Notes: a model not told the origin generated them from the letters alone. DNA of 64,000 nucleotides from Oegoconia quadripuncta (GCA_949316235.1 OX438741.1:15563124-15627123); one strand, 5' to 3'. Shown: positions 1-9,504, numbered from the stretch's first letter. Numbers and translations: made by a program.

Positions 1-331
1 GTTGCCAACCACTGCACTAGACCGAACAAAGCGCCGAATAAATAAACAATTCGCATAAGAGCCCGAGAATACAACCCTGAGCTTATGAATTGAAGCTCTC
101 TACGCTAGTAATATTTTTTTTAAACGAAAAAACGAATTTATAATAACGGCTTGAGATAGATGAATGCAAGCTGGTACAATAGCAAATGAAAACTTGCAGA
201 TATTTTTTGCACAATGCACTTGTCTCTGTTGAAAATGAATTCTTTACTCCGTGGAAAGCCTGCGTTAAAACCTTTTTTAACTGCAGTAGAACGGAGATGG
301 TATTTTAACGTAAGAAAGGTAAATCTAAAGT
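1..331. other. no recognised feature
   Basis: AT-rich sequence with no convincing coding frame or repeat; the short minus-strand frame near 138-362 runs into the adjacent SINE and reads as chance. Confidence 0.5.
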
Positions 332-571
332 TAAATAATAAATAAATAAATATTTTGGACACTTACACCAATCATCTAGTCCCAAACTAAGCAAAGCTTG
401 TACTATGGATACTAGATAACGGATAAACATTCATAAATATTTATAAAAACATCCATGACTCGGGAATTGTTCGTATTCCTCATACAAACATTTACCCCTC
501 GCGGGATTCGAATCCGCAACCGTTGGTTTCGCTGTCAGGGTCAGTATCCACTACACCAATCGATCGTCATA
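332..571 (-). mobile_element. SINE-A copy (tRNA-derived)
   Basis: Read on the minus strand, a tRNA-like head (A-box-like GGTGTAGTGGATACTGAC, B-box GGATTCGAATCC) is followed by a body with 'GAATACGAACA...CCCGAGTCATGGATG' character and a 3' (TAAA)-type tail at the left end. A near-identical copy is at 28123-28373. The tRNA-like region is a pol III promoter relic, not a functional tRNA gene. Confidence 0.8.
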
Positions 572-878
572 AGTTCCTATGATATTCATCAATTTTAATG
601 AAAGGTATTGTAGAAAGCACCAATATAGAAGATATCTTGTGTTTTTCTATTCAAAATTCGTTTCTATTTGAATTAATTATTTTCAAACAGAGAATTGTCT
701 CGCGGCACTTGCCACGCCACCTTGCGGCGTAATTCAACCGTTTACAATGAGTTCGAAATAAAATATGGCGCTGACTGTGCGTCTGTGATCCGTTCTCCAA
801 TTCTAAATATCAAAAATCAATTCAAATCCGCCATACGGCATACCAAAATCTTCACAAAAACATCCGATAGTGTCAATA

Positions 879-951
879 GGGAAGGATTCTCCTGAATCGC
901 TCGTGGATGGACCCCCGGGGGCCCCCCAGGAAGACCAGGAACCGGCTACCG
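879..951 (+). other. candidate exon end with strong 5' splice site
   Basis: A GC-rich patch ends in CCG|GTGAGT (donor GT at 952-953). One frame, open for about 50 codons, reads a proline/glutamate-rich stretch including SPESLVDGPPGAPQEDQEPA. An alternative frame reads short Gly-X-Y-like triplets (GPPGRPGTG). No convincing upstream acceptor is visible, and an RTE fragment lies just downstream. It may be a real host exon or chance. Confidence 0.22.
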
Positions 952-1035
952 GTGAGTGCAGCATTCCGCATTTCTCTGTCACATAACTGAGCTATCGAAG
1001 ATATCAAACACTTGGTATATTGGCTTTGGCCAGTT

Positions 1036-1176
1036 GATTAATTTCGGCAAGACTTCCATTTGCTACGATCCTGACACACCTCTCTTGCTTTATTCATTCT
1101 CGTAATGTTGTTCATACATGCTCGTCGGTTTAGGGTACTCTTGACTTGGCCTTTCTTTAAAACGTCCCCGATTTGA
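1036..1176 (-). mobile_element. RTE-1 3' fragment
   Basis: Matches, on the minus strand, the C-terminal coding region of the RTE element at 24430-26206, including the segment for 'LKKGQVKSTLNRRACMNN'. The copy stops abruptly and continues without a gap into a SINE-B tail. Confidence 0.8.
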
Positions 1177-1268
1177 TCACAGTACGCTTCCACCTTCGAC
1201 CTCATCTTCACTTAACATCAGGTGTGATTGAGGTCAAGTGCTAAGCCGTTGTGGATTAAAAAAAACAA
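1177..1268 (+). mobile_element. SINE-B 3' fragment
   Basis: Holds only the terminal part of SINE-B (CATCAGGTGTGATTGAGGTC followed by an A-rich end). It is fused directly to the RTE-1 piece on its left, so it is a rearranged copy rather than a clean insertion. Confidence 0.8.
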
Positions 1269-1889
1269 TGAAATATACACACTAATAAAAATAAAAAAAA
1301 CAGAAAGAAAATACAAAGAGAGAGTGTGTGCCGCAGTAGGACAAATGGATCATAACTCAGTGTGGCACATCACTCAAAGAGTGAAACACTGGTTTTCAGT
1401 TACAACCCCTACAAAGTACGAGTGCATAAAAGTACGCGCATGTTCCCGTCTGCGTGTACATTTGTGTCAATCGTGAGTGAAAAGTGTCCGTTGTTGATAT
1501 AGCTAGTGTTGAGTAGTAATTATGATAACTAGTTAAATTAATCATATGATGTGATGTGACAAAAGAAAAAAGAATAACTATTTAATAACAATGTAAGTTT
1601 AAAAACCAAACAACTCGACAGCATATTTTGCATTTCGACGTAACATAACGACTCGTATATCACTGGGGATTTGATTTGTTTTTATTGATATTTATATAAT
1701 AATATTATAATTAATAATGTAATGGTACCAATTTTGTTGTAATTTAGTTAGATCCATTAAATTTTAAGGGAAACCATTGTCAGTAACATAGTAAGAATCT
1801 TTAATTGGCATAAGTTTAGTATTAGTTTTCTGTATAAGAATTTGTAATTATGCTGTTGATTCTATGTAAATAAATAAATAAATTTCGCG
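1269..1889. other. AT-rich spacer, possible LINE 3' tail
   Basis: No supported gene. The end of the stretch (about 1840-1883) has a TAAATAAATAAAT tail resembling the end of the LINE fragment at 54483-54945, so part of it may be a decayed LINE 3' UTR. Confidence 0.35.
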
Positions 1890-2065
1890 GGCGTCATTTT
1901 GAATTTTATACCATAAAACGTAACCTATGACACTCCAGCGATTAAGACGAATCTAACAATATCAAACACTTCGAAATCGGTTAAGCCGTTGAGACTACAG
2001 GGGGTAACATAGAAATCTACATACATACACTCAAAAAACATAGCTCCTTTGTCGAGCTGTTAAAA
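1890..2065 (+). repeat. dispersed repeat (CGGTTAAGCCGTT type)
   Basis: Shares blocks with 35220-35460 and 55200-55290: a 'CATTTTG...ACCTATGACA' region, the 'AAATCGGTTAAGCCGTT' block, and 'GGTAACATAGAAATCTA'. No coding potential. It resembles the end of a moderately abundant non-autonomous element whose class I cannot assign. Confidence 0.5.
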
Positions 2066-2477
2066 AGAGAAGTACATGGAAAGTTCCACTACAGGTAACG
2101 ATTAGGAATTAGTAAATTACAGACTAAATCTTGAGTGACCGACGCTGTGAGATTATAGCAAGTTACCCATCGTCTTGGCTGAGTACCCTTCCGACGATAA
2201 TATGAGGATTACACTTCGAATCCTCTAATTTCGTACGGTAGGTACCTGCTCCGTCCATTCCTCAGCCGGCCATTATTACGGGCTTTGAGCTCAAAAGGCT
2301 TAGGTATACACCGGTTATTATTTTATCTAACTAACCCTGACCTAGTTTCGACGGACGGAGCATTACTGAATTAAATTTTTCTAGAAGGTTTTTGCTCGTG
2401 AATTTAAACATTTTCATAGGATTGTCAAAGAACACTAATCTCATTTACCAACGACATTCCATCTTGATTACTAAGCG
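2066..2477. other. no recognised feature
   Basis: Less AT-rich than its surroundings around 2150-2370, with no coding frame or known element recognised. Confidence 0.4.
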
Positions 2478-2559
2478 GAGGGTTGCCACCCGTATGTCTT
2501 TGACAAGCCGAATATACTAAGCGGTTTACCCACGCTTTTCATTCATAGTGCCAACAGCT
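2478..2559 (+). mobile_element. LINE-E 3' fragment
   Basis: Diverged match to the start of the LINE-E fragment at 30850-31078 (ACCCGTATGT, ACTAAGCGGTT, ATTCAT..TGC.AACAGC). It is cut off by the adjacent SINE-B. Confidence 0.5.
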
Positions 2560-2567
2560 AGTTTCAA

Positions 2568-2809
2568 CCGCCTCCGTGGCTCAATGTAAACAACATTGGG
2601 TTTACGATTCGGAGGTCGCGTTCGATCCTCAGCGGGGTACTCGGTTTGGTTGGTGGTAGGGCATTTAAAATGACCGCCTGGCTAGCTACCACCATCTTAT
2701 CTAAATCTACCGCCAAGCAGCAATATTAATAGCATTGTTGTGTTCCGGTTGTCTGAGATAAGATAGCCAGTCCCCCAAATGTATTGGGGTGTCCGGGTCA
2801 AAAAAAAAT
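2568..2809 (+). mobile_element. SINE-B copy
   Basis: The head CCGCCTCCGTGGCTCAATGT with a B-box-like GTTCGATCC is tRNA-like. It is followed by the GGTTGGTGGTAGGGCATTT and CTGCCGCCAAGCAGCAAT body blocks (the first C of CTGCCGCC is A here). This copy stops at 'GTCCGGGTCAAAAAAAA', without the CATCAGGTGTGATTGAGGTC 3' block seen in longer copies. Confidence 0.85.
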
Positions 2810-2810
2810 A

Positions 2811-3088
2811 TATTAAGAGAGCATATTATTACATAGCAGATTATTTAGATGATAATCATCCCTGGACATAACAAGCTCGTTCGCATACCAGACTATTTCA
2901 CAATTAATAATGAAATACTGTTGTGCCTTTTTGTGACATAAAAGCGTGTTTTTAAAAGAGCAACCTTGCCTTTTGTTCTCAGGCAAATAATTGCCATTTG
3001 AACAAGCAGTAGCTTAAAAAATAAAAAAATCTATCTATGTTAAGTGTGCCCTATGTACATACAAAATAAAGCATTTTTGACTTGAGAA
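2811..3088 (+). mobile_element. LINE-A 3' fragment
   Basis: Carries the last codons of the LINE-A RT frame (AYYKISDYLDD-like, damaged), then the family 3' UTR (GAACAAGCAGTAGCTT, ACAAAATAAAGCATTTTTGA). Confidence 0.85.
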
Positions 3089-3407
3089 ATACATCTGTCT
3101 AGCTCCCTGCCACAGATAACATCAATTAAGGTCGTCTCAAATGTCTACTTACGGGGCGGGCGAGCGCCATTCAATACAATTTGAGATCCAATTGACTTTT
3201 ATTGGACGGGAACCGACCTAGATTTATATTAAGGCGTAGGGGTGGAACGTGTACCTGAACCTCACCTGGGTCGAGATTATGCAAATAGTAAGTAGGGAGT
3301 CAAAGAACACCCGAAACTAGGAATCTTTACAGCTTCGTGAACAGGTCTTAAACATTACAAAATCATATTACTACTTTTTATCCGACTGCCCAAGAAAGGA
3401 TCTCCTT
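3089..3407. other. no recognised feature
   Basis: Mixed composition. No frame or repeat family is recognised. Confidence 0.4.
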
Positions 3408-3559
3408 CTTAAATCAAATCAAATCAAAATATTTTATTTCATAGGATAAAATTATCACTTGAAAACGTCACTATTAATATTACATTTAAATTTACGGCTC
3501 ATTCACAAAGCTGACTTCCCAGAGAAGACCGAGCAAGTAACTCTAGGGTTGCTCTTTTA
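3408..3559 (-). mobile_element. LINE-B 3' end
   Basis: The minus strand gives the LINE-B terminal UTR (ACGTTTTCAAGTGATAATTT, then ATAAAATATTTTGATTTGA repeats). A 3'-end-only copy, typical of severe 5' truncation. Confidence 0.8.
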
Positions 3560-3700
3560 AACGAATTATAGGTTACAATCAACTCTTCATTCATCATCCG
3601 AACAGCCAAGGCTTTCCTGAATCTTACAACTTTGGGATCTTCAAGAGCAGAGATTCGACCACATCGTCGCTTACCATCCGGTGAGATTATGGTATGTTAT
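3560..3700 (+). mobile_element. LINE-E 3' fragment, diverged
   Basis: Shares 'CTTTCCTGAATCTTACAAC', 'GGGATCTTCAAGAGCAG', 'CACATCGTCGCTTACCATC' and 'GGTGAGATTATGG' with the LINE-E copies at 30850 and 49668. Several small deletions are visible. Confidence 0.65.
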
Positions 3701-3779
3701 CCATCCATGTCCATCATATAATACCGCATATTTCTTATTTCGGGAAGTCGATCGAAATGTGTAAATAATCGGACTAAAA

Positions 3780-3883
3780 GGCTCAGTAGTCCGATGATCT
3801 TTAATCATCTGCATCATCGGACTACTGAGCCGAAAAAGTCTCAGTAGTTCGATCATCGGACTACTCAATCGGACTACTGATAC
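3780..3883. repeat. inverted/direct repeat cluster (CGGACTACTGA)
   Basis: A perfect 19-bp inverted repeat (3780-3798 with 3813-3831, 14-nt loop) is followed by more copies of TCGGACTACT in both orientations up to about 3883. No coding content. Confidence 0.8.
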
Positions 3884-3954
3884 TAGAGGAAAAAAAACGT
3901 TACTCAAGTTCTTGCACGAAAAATTCTGCGTGTAATTTATGTCCGACTTTTTCA

Positions 3955-4066
3955 TGAAAATTCTTTATTCTTCTTGTAGCTTTTGTTAATTGTGCAATAA
4001 AGAGTATTTGAATTGAATTGAATTGAATTGAATTGAATTGAATTGAATTGAATTGAATTGAATTGA
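3955..4066 (+). mobile_element. LINE-C 3' tail with (AATTG)11
   Basis: The block GCTTTTGTTAATTGTGCAAT followed by AAAGAGTATTTG matches the 3' end of the LINE-C relative at 43889-45384. It runs directly into eleven perfect AATTG units (4011-4065). Confidence 0.75.
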
Positions 4067-4699
4067 AAATGACAACACGTCTTTCGAAACGGTTCACAAA
4101 TGTGGAAATGGAGAACAAATAGAAAACAAAGCCGCACGTGAAATTTCCGAACGTGAGTTCGCAAATACACTACGACCCGCCGAAATATCTAGCTGCTCGT
4201 TGGATTTAATCAAGCACCTCACAATGACAATACAACACATTGATCTAGGTATATCAGCTGACCGCATCAGACAGGTGCGGGTCGCGTCAAACAACGGGCA
4301 TCCGACGGATTACCGACAGGTTAATGAGGCGGTAATCCGACGCCTCTCATTGGTGAATTAATCCCGGGTGATTTATGATGTTTTGACGTTATTGGTTGAC
4401 GGAGGGTGCTGAAGGTGTCGAATTTTAAGAGCCGTATTAAATTGTGACATTATGTCTGAATACTTGGTGTTGTATGTCTTACGTTTGTTTAATACAGAAG
4501 GGTTTTTAATGATTCCCGTACTATACAGGAGTACCCTTGATGGATACAATTATACATAGAAATCGGTATCGGTAAGAAACAAAAAAATGCAGCCGACCCC
4601 TTGTTTTACCGATAGCTCGGTTCGCCGAAAGAACTTAAAAAAAAAAAAAGTTTAACGACTCGCAGATAAGCTGATTCGATGAAAGCGAGATTGTATCGA
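4067..4699. other. no recognised feature
   Basis: Contains a short palindromic pair (GGATTACCG / CGGTAATCC near 4310-4340) and an A-run near 4638, with no supported gene. Confidence 0.4.
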
Positions 4700-5168
4700 C
4701 ATTAATTGACATTTGACATTTGTGACATTTGACGTTCCTGACATTTGACATTTGTGACATTTATGACATTTGTGACATTTGACGTTTGACATTTGATATT
4801 TTTGTCATTTGACATTTTTGACATTTGACATTTTTGACATTTGTGACATTTATGACATTTGTGACATTAATGACATTTTACATTTGTGACATTTAACAGT
4901 TGTGACAATTGACATTTGTGACCTTTGACATTTGTGACAATTGACATTTGAGACATTCGCCAGTTGTGACAATTGACATTTGTGACATTTGACAGTTGTA
5001 ACATTGAGACATTTACATTTGTGACATTTGACAGTTGGGACATTTGTGACATTTGTGACATTTGTGACATTTGTGACATTTGTGACATTTCTGACATTTG
5101 ACATTTATGACATTTGACATTTGTGACATTTGGCATTTGTGACATTTGACGTTTGAAATTTGTGACAT
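4700..5168. repeat. 9-bp minisatellite (TGACATTTG)n
   Basis: About 470 bp of degenerate TGACATTTG units, with variants TGACATTTGACATTTG and TGACAGTTG. It is most regular near 5030-5090. Because the unit is three codons long, every minus-strand frame stays open (Asn-Val-Thr, Met-Ser-Gln or Cys-His-Lys repeats); those frames are not genes. More units lie at about 5895-5925, beyond the LINE fragment that follows. Confidence 0.9.
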
Positions 5169-5171
5169 TGA

Positions 5172-5895
5172 CGTGTAGTACTTTATCAGAGCGCGCCCTG
5201 GACAACACCACCTTCTCTTTGGCAGTCAGTTTGCAACTTGGCTCATCCGTTAATGAGCCACACATCTGTTTTTGTGGCAATGATGTCGATTATTTAGGCC
5301 ACCACGGCCTATCATGTTCCCGCAGCGCCGGACGCCAGGCTCGTCACGCTTCATTGAATTGGAGGGCCCTTGTCACCGTCAACGTGCCGGCTATTCTAGA
5401 GCCGAACGGGATAGTACGTGATGATGGGAAAAGGCCCGATGGTATATCTCTCTTTCCGTGGAAGCGTGGGAGGCCGTTAGTGTGGGATGTTGCTGCGGTA
5501 TACCTCAAGAGACGGAAATACGCAGCCCTGGGACAGCGTTACGAATATCCGGCCTCTGGAGTAGAAAGCCGTGGGGACCAGACGCACATCAGCTCGTCAA
5601 GGAGCTGGCGTCGCGTCTGGTAGAAGTATTGGGTGACCAGCGGGCTGGTAGCTACCTGGGCCAGCGCATAAGTCTGGTCATTCAACGTGGCAACGCCGCT
5701 AGCCTTCTGGATACCTTGTCAGAAAGCAATGACCTGGAACATGTGTTCTACTTATGAGGTGAACTTATGTTCCAGGGCCCTTCTTTTTTATCCTATTCTA
5801 TCTATTTTAGTATGTTTTTGGTAATATCTTTCGTTTATATAGACAAACCAACAAATGTACTTTCATATTCAGACTTGTAAATAAAAACATAAGTT
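5172..5895 (+). pseudogene. LINE C-terminal fragment with zinc-ribbon and PD-(D/E)XK-like signature
   Basis: Reads ERALDNTTFSLAVSLQLGSS..EPH, then a Cys/His cluster (CFCG...HHGLSCSRSAGR...H), then DDGKRPDG (5420-5442) and WDV (5483-5491). A frame jump near 5545 leads to RKPWGPDAHQLVKEL...QRISLVIQRGNAASLL and a stop at 5757. An A/T-rich 3' UTR follows. The order Cys/His cluster, then PD-x-WDV, recalls the restriction-like endonuclease placed after RT in some LINEs; that link is inference. Compared with 62421-62698, a segment between WDV and KRRKYAAL is missing. RT itself is absent. Related fragments lie at 19600-19775 and 62421-62698. Confidence 0.65.
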
Positions 5896-6023
5896 TTGAC
5901 ATTTGGGATATTTGACATTTTCACAATGTCAAAAGTGTACTTAATGGGATAAGCGTTTGACCACAATGTCACCAAATAGAAAGTGACAATATCGTCGACG
6001 ATAAAGATAGAGAAGGTAATTCA

Positions 6024-6240
6024 GTAATCATCATCATAATATCAGTCACAGGACGTCCAATGCTGACCATAGACCTTCCCCATAGATTGCCGGAACAACG
6101 GGTTGGAAGTGGTCTACATCCAGCAGCTTCTCGCGACATACATTAGCTCGTCCTTCCACTTTGTGGACAGACATCTGCACTTAGCTTCCGTTCTTCCAGC
6201 TATGTGCCCTGTCCCCCGCCACATCTACATACTAATCTGG
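6024..6240 (-). mobile_element. RTE-3 3' fragment (ATG-repeat tail)
   Basis: Starts with an ATCATCATCAT tail and the CACAGGACGTCCAATGCTGA block typical of insect RTE 3' ends. The minus-strand coding is degraded. A similar, longer piece is at 9505-9870. Confidence 0.65.
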
Positions 6241-6480
6241 TCCCGTAATTCATCATGTATTTGTAATTTATATTTTAATTGGAATAATTTCACGTATGAC
6301 CAGACTTGTGGCGCAGTTTTAATCGCTATTCGCGTTTTTGATTAGCGAACTTAAGCAATGTCTGGCTATCAGGCCTTGGGTAAGTTTTTAATTGGTATTT
6401 TAATACGAGTAATTTCGTGCTTCGTAGGGCATATTAAATAGGCGGGTAGTTGTTTTCTATTGAAAGTAGTTATTAAGCTA

Positions 6481-6631
6481 AAGCCCGTATTTAGAATGTT
6501 ACTCAAGCAGAGATCTCCGCTTGAGGACAGTTAAAAAGGGACAGCTTTATGTAACTTGTATAGAGGCATCTCTTTATAACTATGATAAAGCACAAATCTA
6601 CGCTTGAGCAACATTAAAAAATATGGGCCTA
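6481..6631. mobile_element. MITE with inverted ends (AAGCCCGTATTTAGAATGTT)
   Basis: The left end AAGCCCGTATTTAGAATGTT ACTCAAGCAGAGAT and the reverse complement of the right end (AGGCCCATATTTTTTAATGT TGCTCAAGCGTAGAT) are imperfect inverted repeats over about 35 bp. It is 151 bp long without coding. The class is uncertain. Confidence 0.6.
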
Positions 6632-6644
6632 AGTGGCCTTCAGA

Positions 6645-6770
6645 GGTCGCTCAAAATGACTGTCAGGTGACCATTAGTCTGATACAAATCCGCACTGGGC
6701 CCTCGTGTTGATTATGGCCAATACCCTCTCCCAGTGATAGGAGGCTGTGCCACAGTCATACCCTCAAACT
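6645..6770 (-). repeat. SINE/RTE-like dispersed fragment
   Basis: The minus strand reads CACAGCCTCCTATCACTGGG, then GGCCCAGTGCGGAT. The second block resembles one in 52680-53015 (GGCCCAATGCGGGTTGG). The family is otherwise unresolved. Confidence 0.35.
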
Positions 6771-7010
6771 AAGCAACAATAGGAGCAAATCAAATTAAAC
6801 CGCACTAGTTCGTCTCGAATGAAAATAATTGGTGAACGCGTGAATTGATCTGACAAAGCGCATTTAAATGGGTTAATTCCAAATTAATTCACACCAACTT
6901 GTTACGAGAACTCTGAATAAACAAAGCAGAAGGCATTGTCAGATTAATGAAGCTGATTCCCAACATAGATAATTCACGGATAAGATCCTTCGGGTTAAAT
7001 CCGTTTTCTC

Positions 7011-7650
7011 TTAACCCTTAACTACACGCGCGGGGTTCATTTGGACCCCAGAACATATTCAAAGTTGTGTCATTCTTCGAAATATGTAACTATCTTCTCT
7101 ACGCTCCTAGTAGCTGCCTAAAACGCACATTACTTCTTAATTCACTTGCATGCGTGTTCAGAGTAAGTTGCTTTGATGTGTTTGGAGATTGAGTCTGGGG
7201 TTCAAACGGACCTCGCGCGAGTGCTTCTGTGACTTTTTGGGGGAGAGATTTTTGCTGAGCCATTGTAATAAACACATGAAGCTAAGTATGGAAGTTGACA
7301 GCCCCGAATCTTCTGCGACACTCCCTACATCATTTTCCAAAGGCAGATGTATCTTTTGTCCAAAATTTAAAAACATGAAAGTAAAATCACGATGCGCCAA
7401 ATTTGTAAGGACCATTTGACTAGGCTATGTGCTGAGTGTCTACAAAAAAATATAGTTTTTAAATTATAACGTGTGACGTTATTACTCATTACAAATGTTA
7501 AGTTCTTGGACGCTAAGTATTTATTTTTCAGATTCCTAAATTATAAACTCAAGTAGCTCAAGTAGTTTCATTTTGATTTTGAAAGTAGGGTCCGTAAGCA
7601 CCCCAAGTGAGCATCTACATGAGTTTTAGGCGCGAGTAATTAAAGGTTAA
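7011..7650 (+). mobile_element. piggyBac-like element, internally deleted
   Basis: TTAA at 7011-7014 and TTAA at 7647-7650 bracket 632 bp. The ends are related inverted repeats: CCCTTAACTACACGCGC left, and CCTTTAATTACTCGCGC as the reverse complement of the right. Subterminal GGGGTTC-n-GGACC motifs occur near 7032 and 7197, with an inverted one near 7589. TTAA targets and such ends are characteristic of piggyBac. Inside, a frame near 7256-7440 encodes a Cys-rich tail (GRCIFCPK..., then after a one-base shift CKDHLTRLCAECLQK) like the transposase C-terminal cysteine-rich domain. The catalytic core is missing, so the copy is non-autonomous. Confidence 0.8.
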
Positions 7651-7734
7651 AGGGCAATGTTCAAAGAAATGCTTTGTTATTTTTTGGATAATTTTATATG
7701 GATTCAGGATCTCTGAATTATTAATTTTAACCTT

Positions 7735-7865
7735 TGACGCAAAAGAGGGATGTTATCAGATTGAAGCCTATGTCTATCTGTGTGTCTGTCTGTAGCGTAG
7801 TTTAACCGATTTAACAACTGTTTTTATTTTAATTTTTGATGGAAACACGCTTGGTTTGTGTATAT
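7735..7865 (+). repeat. dispersed repeat fragment
   Basis: GGGATGTTATCAGATTGAAG, then TCTGTGTGTCTGTCTGTAGC and TTAACCGATTT. Related text recurs at 18790-18850 and 48231-48330. Non-coding. Confidence 0.4.
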
Positions 7866-8199
7866 ACCTAGATGATAGTTGTTTGATCAATAAATTTACG
7901 GAATAGGACACTTATTAATGAGTTATAGAAATGCGTCCTTTTTTCCGAACCTTGCCAATTGAAAAAACTAAATTAAACCTATAACCAATCTTTCTTTTCA
8001 AACTTTGATTCGTACCTATGCAACGGAGAAACTGGACCTTCGTGTGTTTATTAAATATTTCTGCCTGAAAAATCTTTCTACAGAAAGTATTTTTGAAGAA
8101 CTAAGCTCTACATTGGCAGACAATGCTCCATTTTAGTCTACAATGGCATACTAGTGCGCTTAATTTAAACGCGATAGAACTGCCTGTAATGATGACACT

Positions 8200-8990
8200 C
8201 GCTCCGGGCGGCCAATAATGGTCTATATGTAGGAAACGTGAAAAAAATCGAAGAAATTGTTAAGGTAAATCGAAGTATGACCATCCGATATTTAGCTAAG
8301 ATTCTAAAGCTGTCGTTTGGGACAATTAAATTGATTTTAACTCGTACCTTAAAATTCAAAAAGATGACTGCGCTGTTTTCCTCGAATGTTAACAGACACC
8401 CAAAAGAAAACAAGAGATGACCTTTCAAAGCTAAATTTAGCAAAAATTTAACATCCAGAATAGTTAAGTAATTATTGAAGAAGATTCTTTTTGCGCTCGT
8501 TTCATAACCGAAACTGAAAGGTGGGTGCACCATTTTGACCCAGAAACGAAAAGTCAAAGCAAGGTGTGGAAAAGACCGTCTTCCCAGCCAGCCAAGAGAT
8601 TCAAGGTGTTTGCGTTTGCTGGAATAATAATGGCCTCTGTCTTCTGGGATGCGGATGGTATAATGACGATCGACTCTTTAAGTAAAGGAGAGACAACCGG
8701 AGATTATTTCGCATAATTAATCAAAAAACTATGTGAAGAACTACAGAATAAACGTCGAACAAAATTGCTTGGTCAAGTATTTTTACATCATGATAATGCT
8801 CCTGTCCATCGAGATGATGCTGCAAGCGCTGCCATCGGAACTGTTGGGTTTAAGTTGATGCAGCACCCACCATGTCCTCCAGACCTAGCTCCGATGCGAC
8901 GATGAGATTATGTGTACTGTAGAAGCCTTTTTCGAGTCCCAGAATCAAGCCTTTGTTTTCAAGGGAATTGATCCACTTGCAATAAATACA
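8200..8990 (+). pseudogene. mariner transposase pseudogene
   Basis: An N-terminal helix-turn-helix-like stretch (SMTIRYLAKILKLSFGTIK) ends at a stop near 8420. The catalytic part resumes near 8505 (ERWVHHFDPETKSQSKVWKR, FAGIIMASVFWDADGIM, a stop near 8715, then GQVFLHHDNAPVHRDDA with the second catalytic Asp, and PPCPPDLAP). Just after PDLAP the sequence jumps to EIMCTVEAFFESQNQAFVF, so an internal piece including the third catalytic Asp is deleted. The first catalytic motif (GDE in the family) is TETE here. Dead element; terminal repeats were not identified. Confidence 0.85.
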
Positions 8991-9039
8991 ATTTACATAT
9001 ACTTAACCTATAGCTTCAGTGCGTTAATGACATCCTTGT

Positions 9040-9300
9040 GGGAATTTTCAAATTTTTTTTTATTTTTTATTTATTAGGGACAATTAACAGTTTTACAGTG
9101 TGTATAACTTACAATATTATTAACAAACAAATATGGATGATTGCAAAACCAGCAGCATTATCCACAAATTACTAACAACTCAGTACAAAACTAAAGGAAT
9201 AACTAAACTAAAACTAAAATAAACAGCGCAATCTACCTGTTATATACATGAAGTATTAGATGTAGTCGTAGAAGCTACAGTTTAAATATAAGGAGTATAA
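9040..9300 (-). mobile_element. LINE 3' UTR-like fragment
   Basis: Begins TTTTATTTATTAGGGACAAT, the reverse of a polyadenylation-type tail. A related start (TTATTTATTTACTCTAGGTA) occurs at 31340-31450. Family unassigned. Confidence 0.35.
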
Positions 9301-9446
9301 TATGTAGAAATAGTTGACGACAGCATAGTGTAGATGACAGCAATTTAAAATTTATTGAAATATTATTTATTTATGCATTTTGTAAACACACACATATGTT
9401 TGCCAAACAAGGAAGAAGGAAATATATACGGTGACCTTTGTTTATT

Positions 9447-9500
9447 TACAATACAATACAATACAATACAAATACACTTTATTATTTTAAAGGAAAGTTA
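9447..9500 (-). mobile_element. LINE-C 3' tail with (TGTAT)n
   Basis: The minus strand reads AATAAAGTGTATTTGTATTG followed by about four TGTAT units. Same tail type as 3955-4066 but a different pentamer; only about 55 bp survive. Confidence 0.65.
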
Positions 9501-9504
9501 TTTA

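Noticed and set aside
4850..5280. Asn-Val-Thr and Met-Ser-Gln repeat proteins on the minus strand
   Set aside because: Products of the 9-bp TGACATTTG array, whose unit is exactly three codons.
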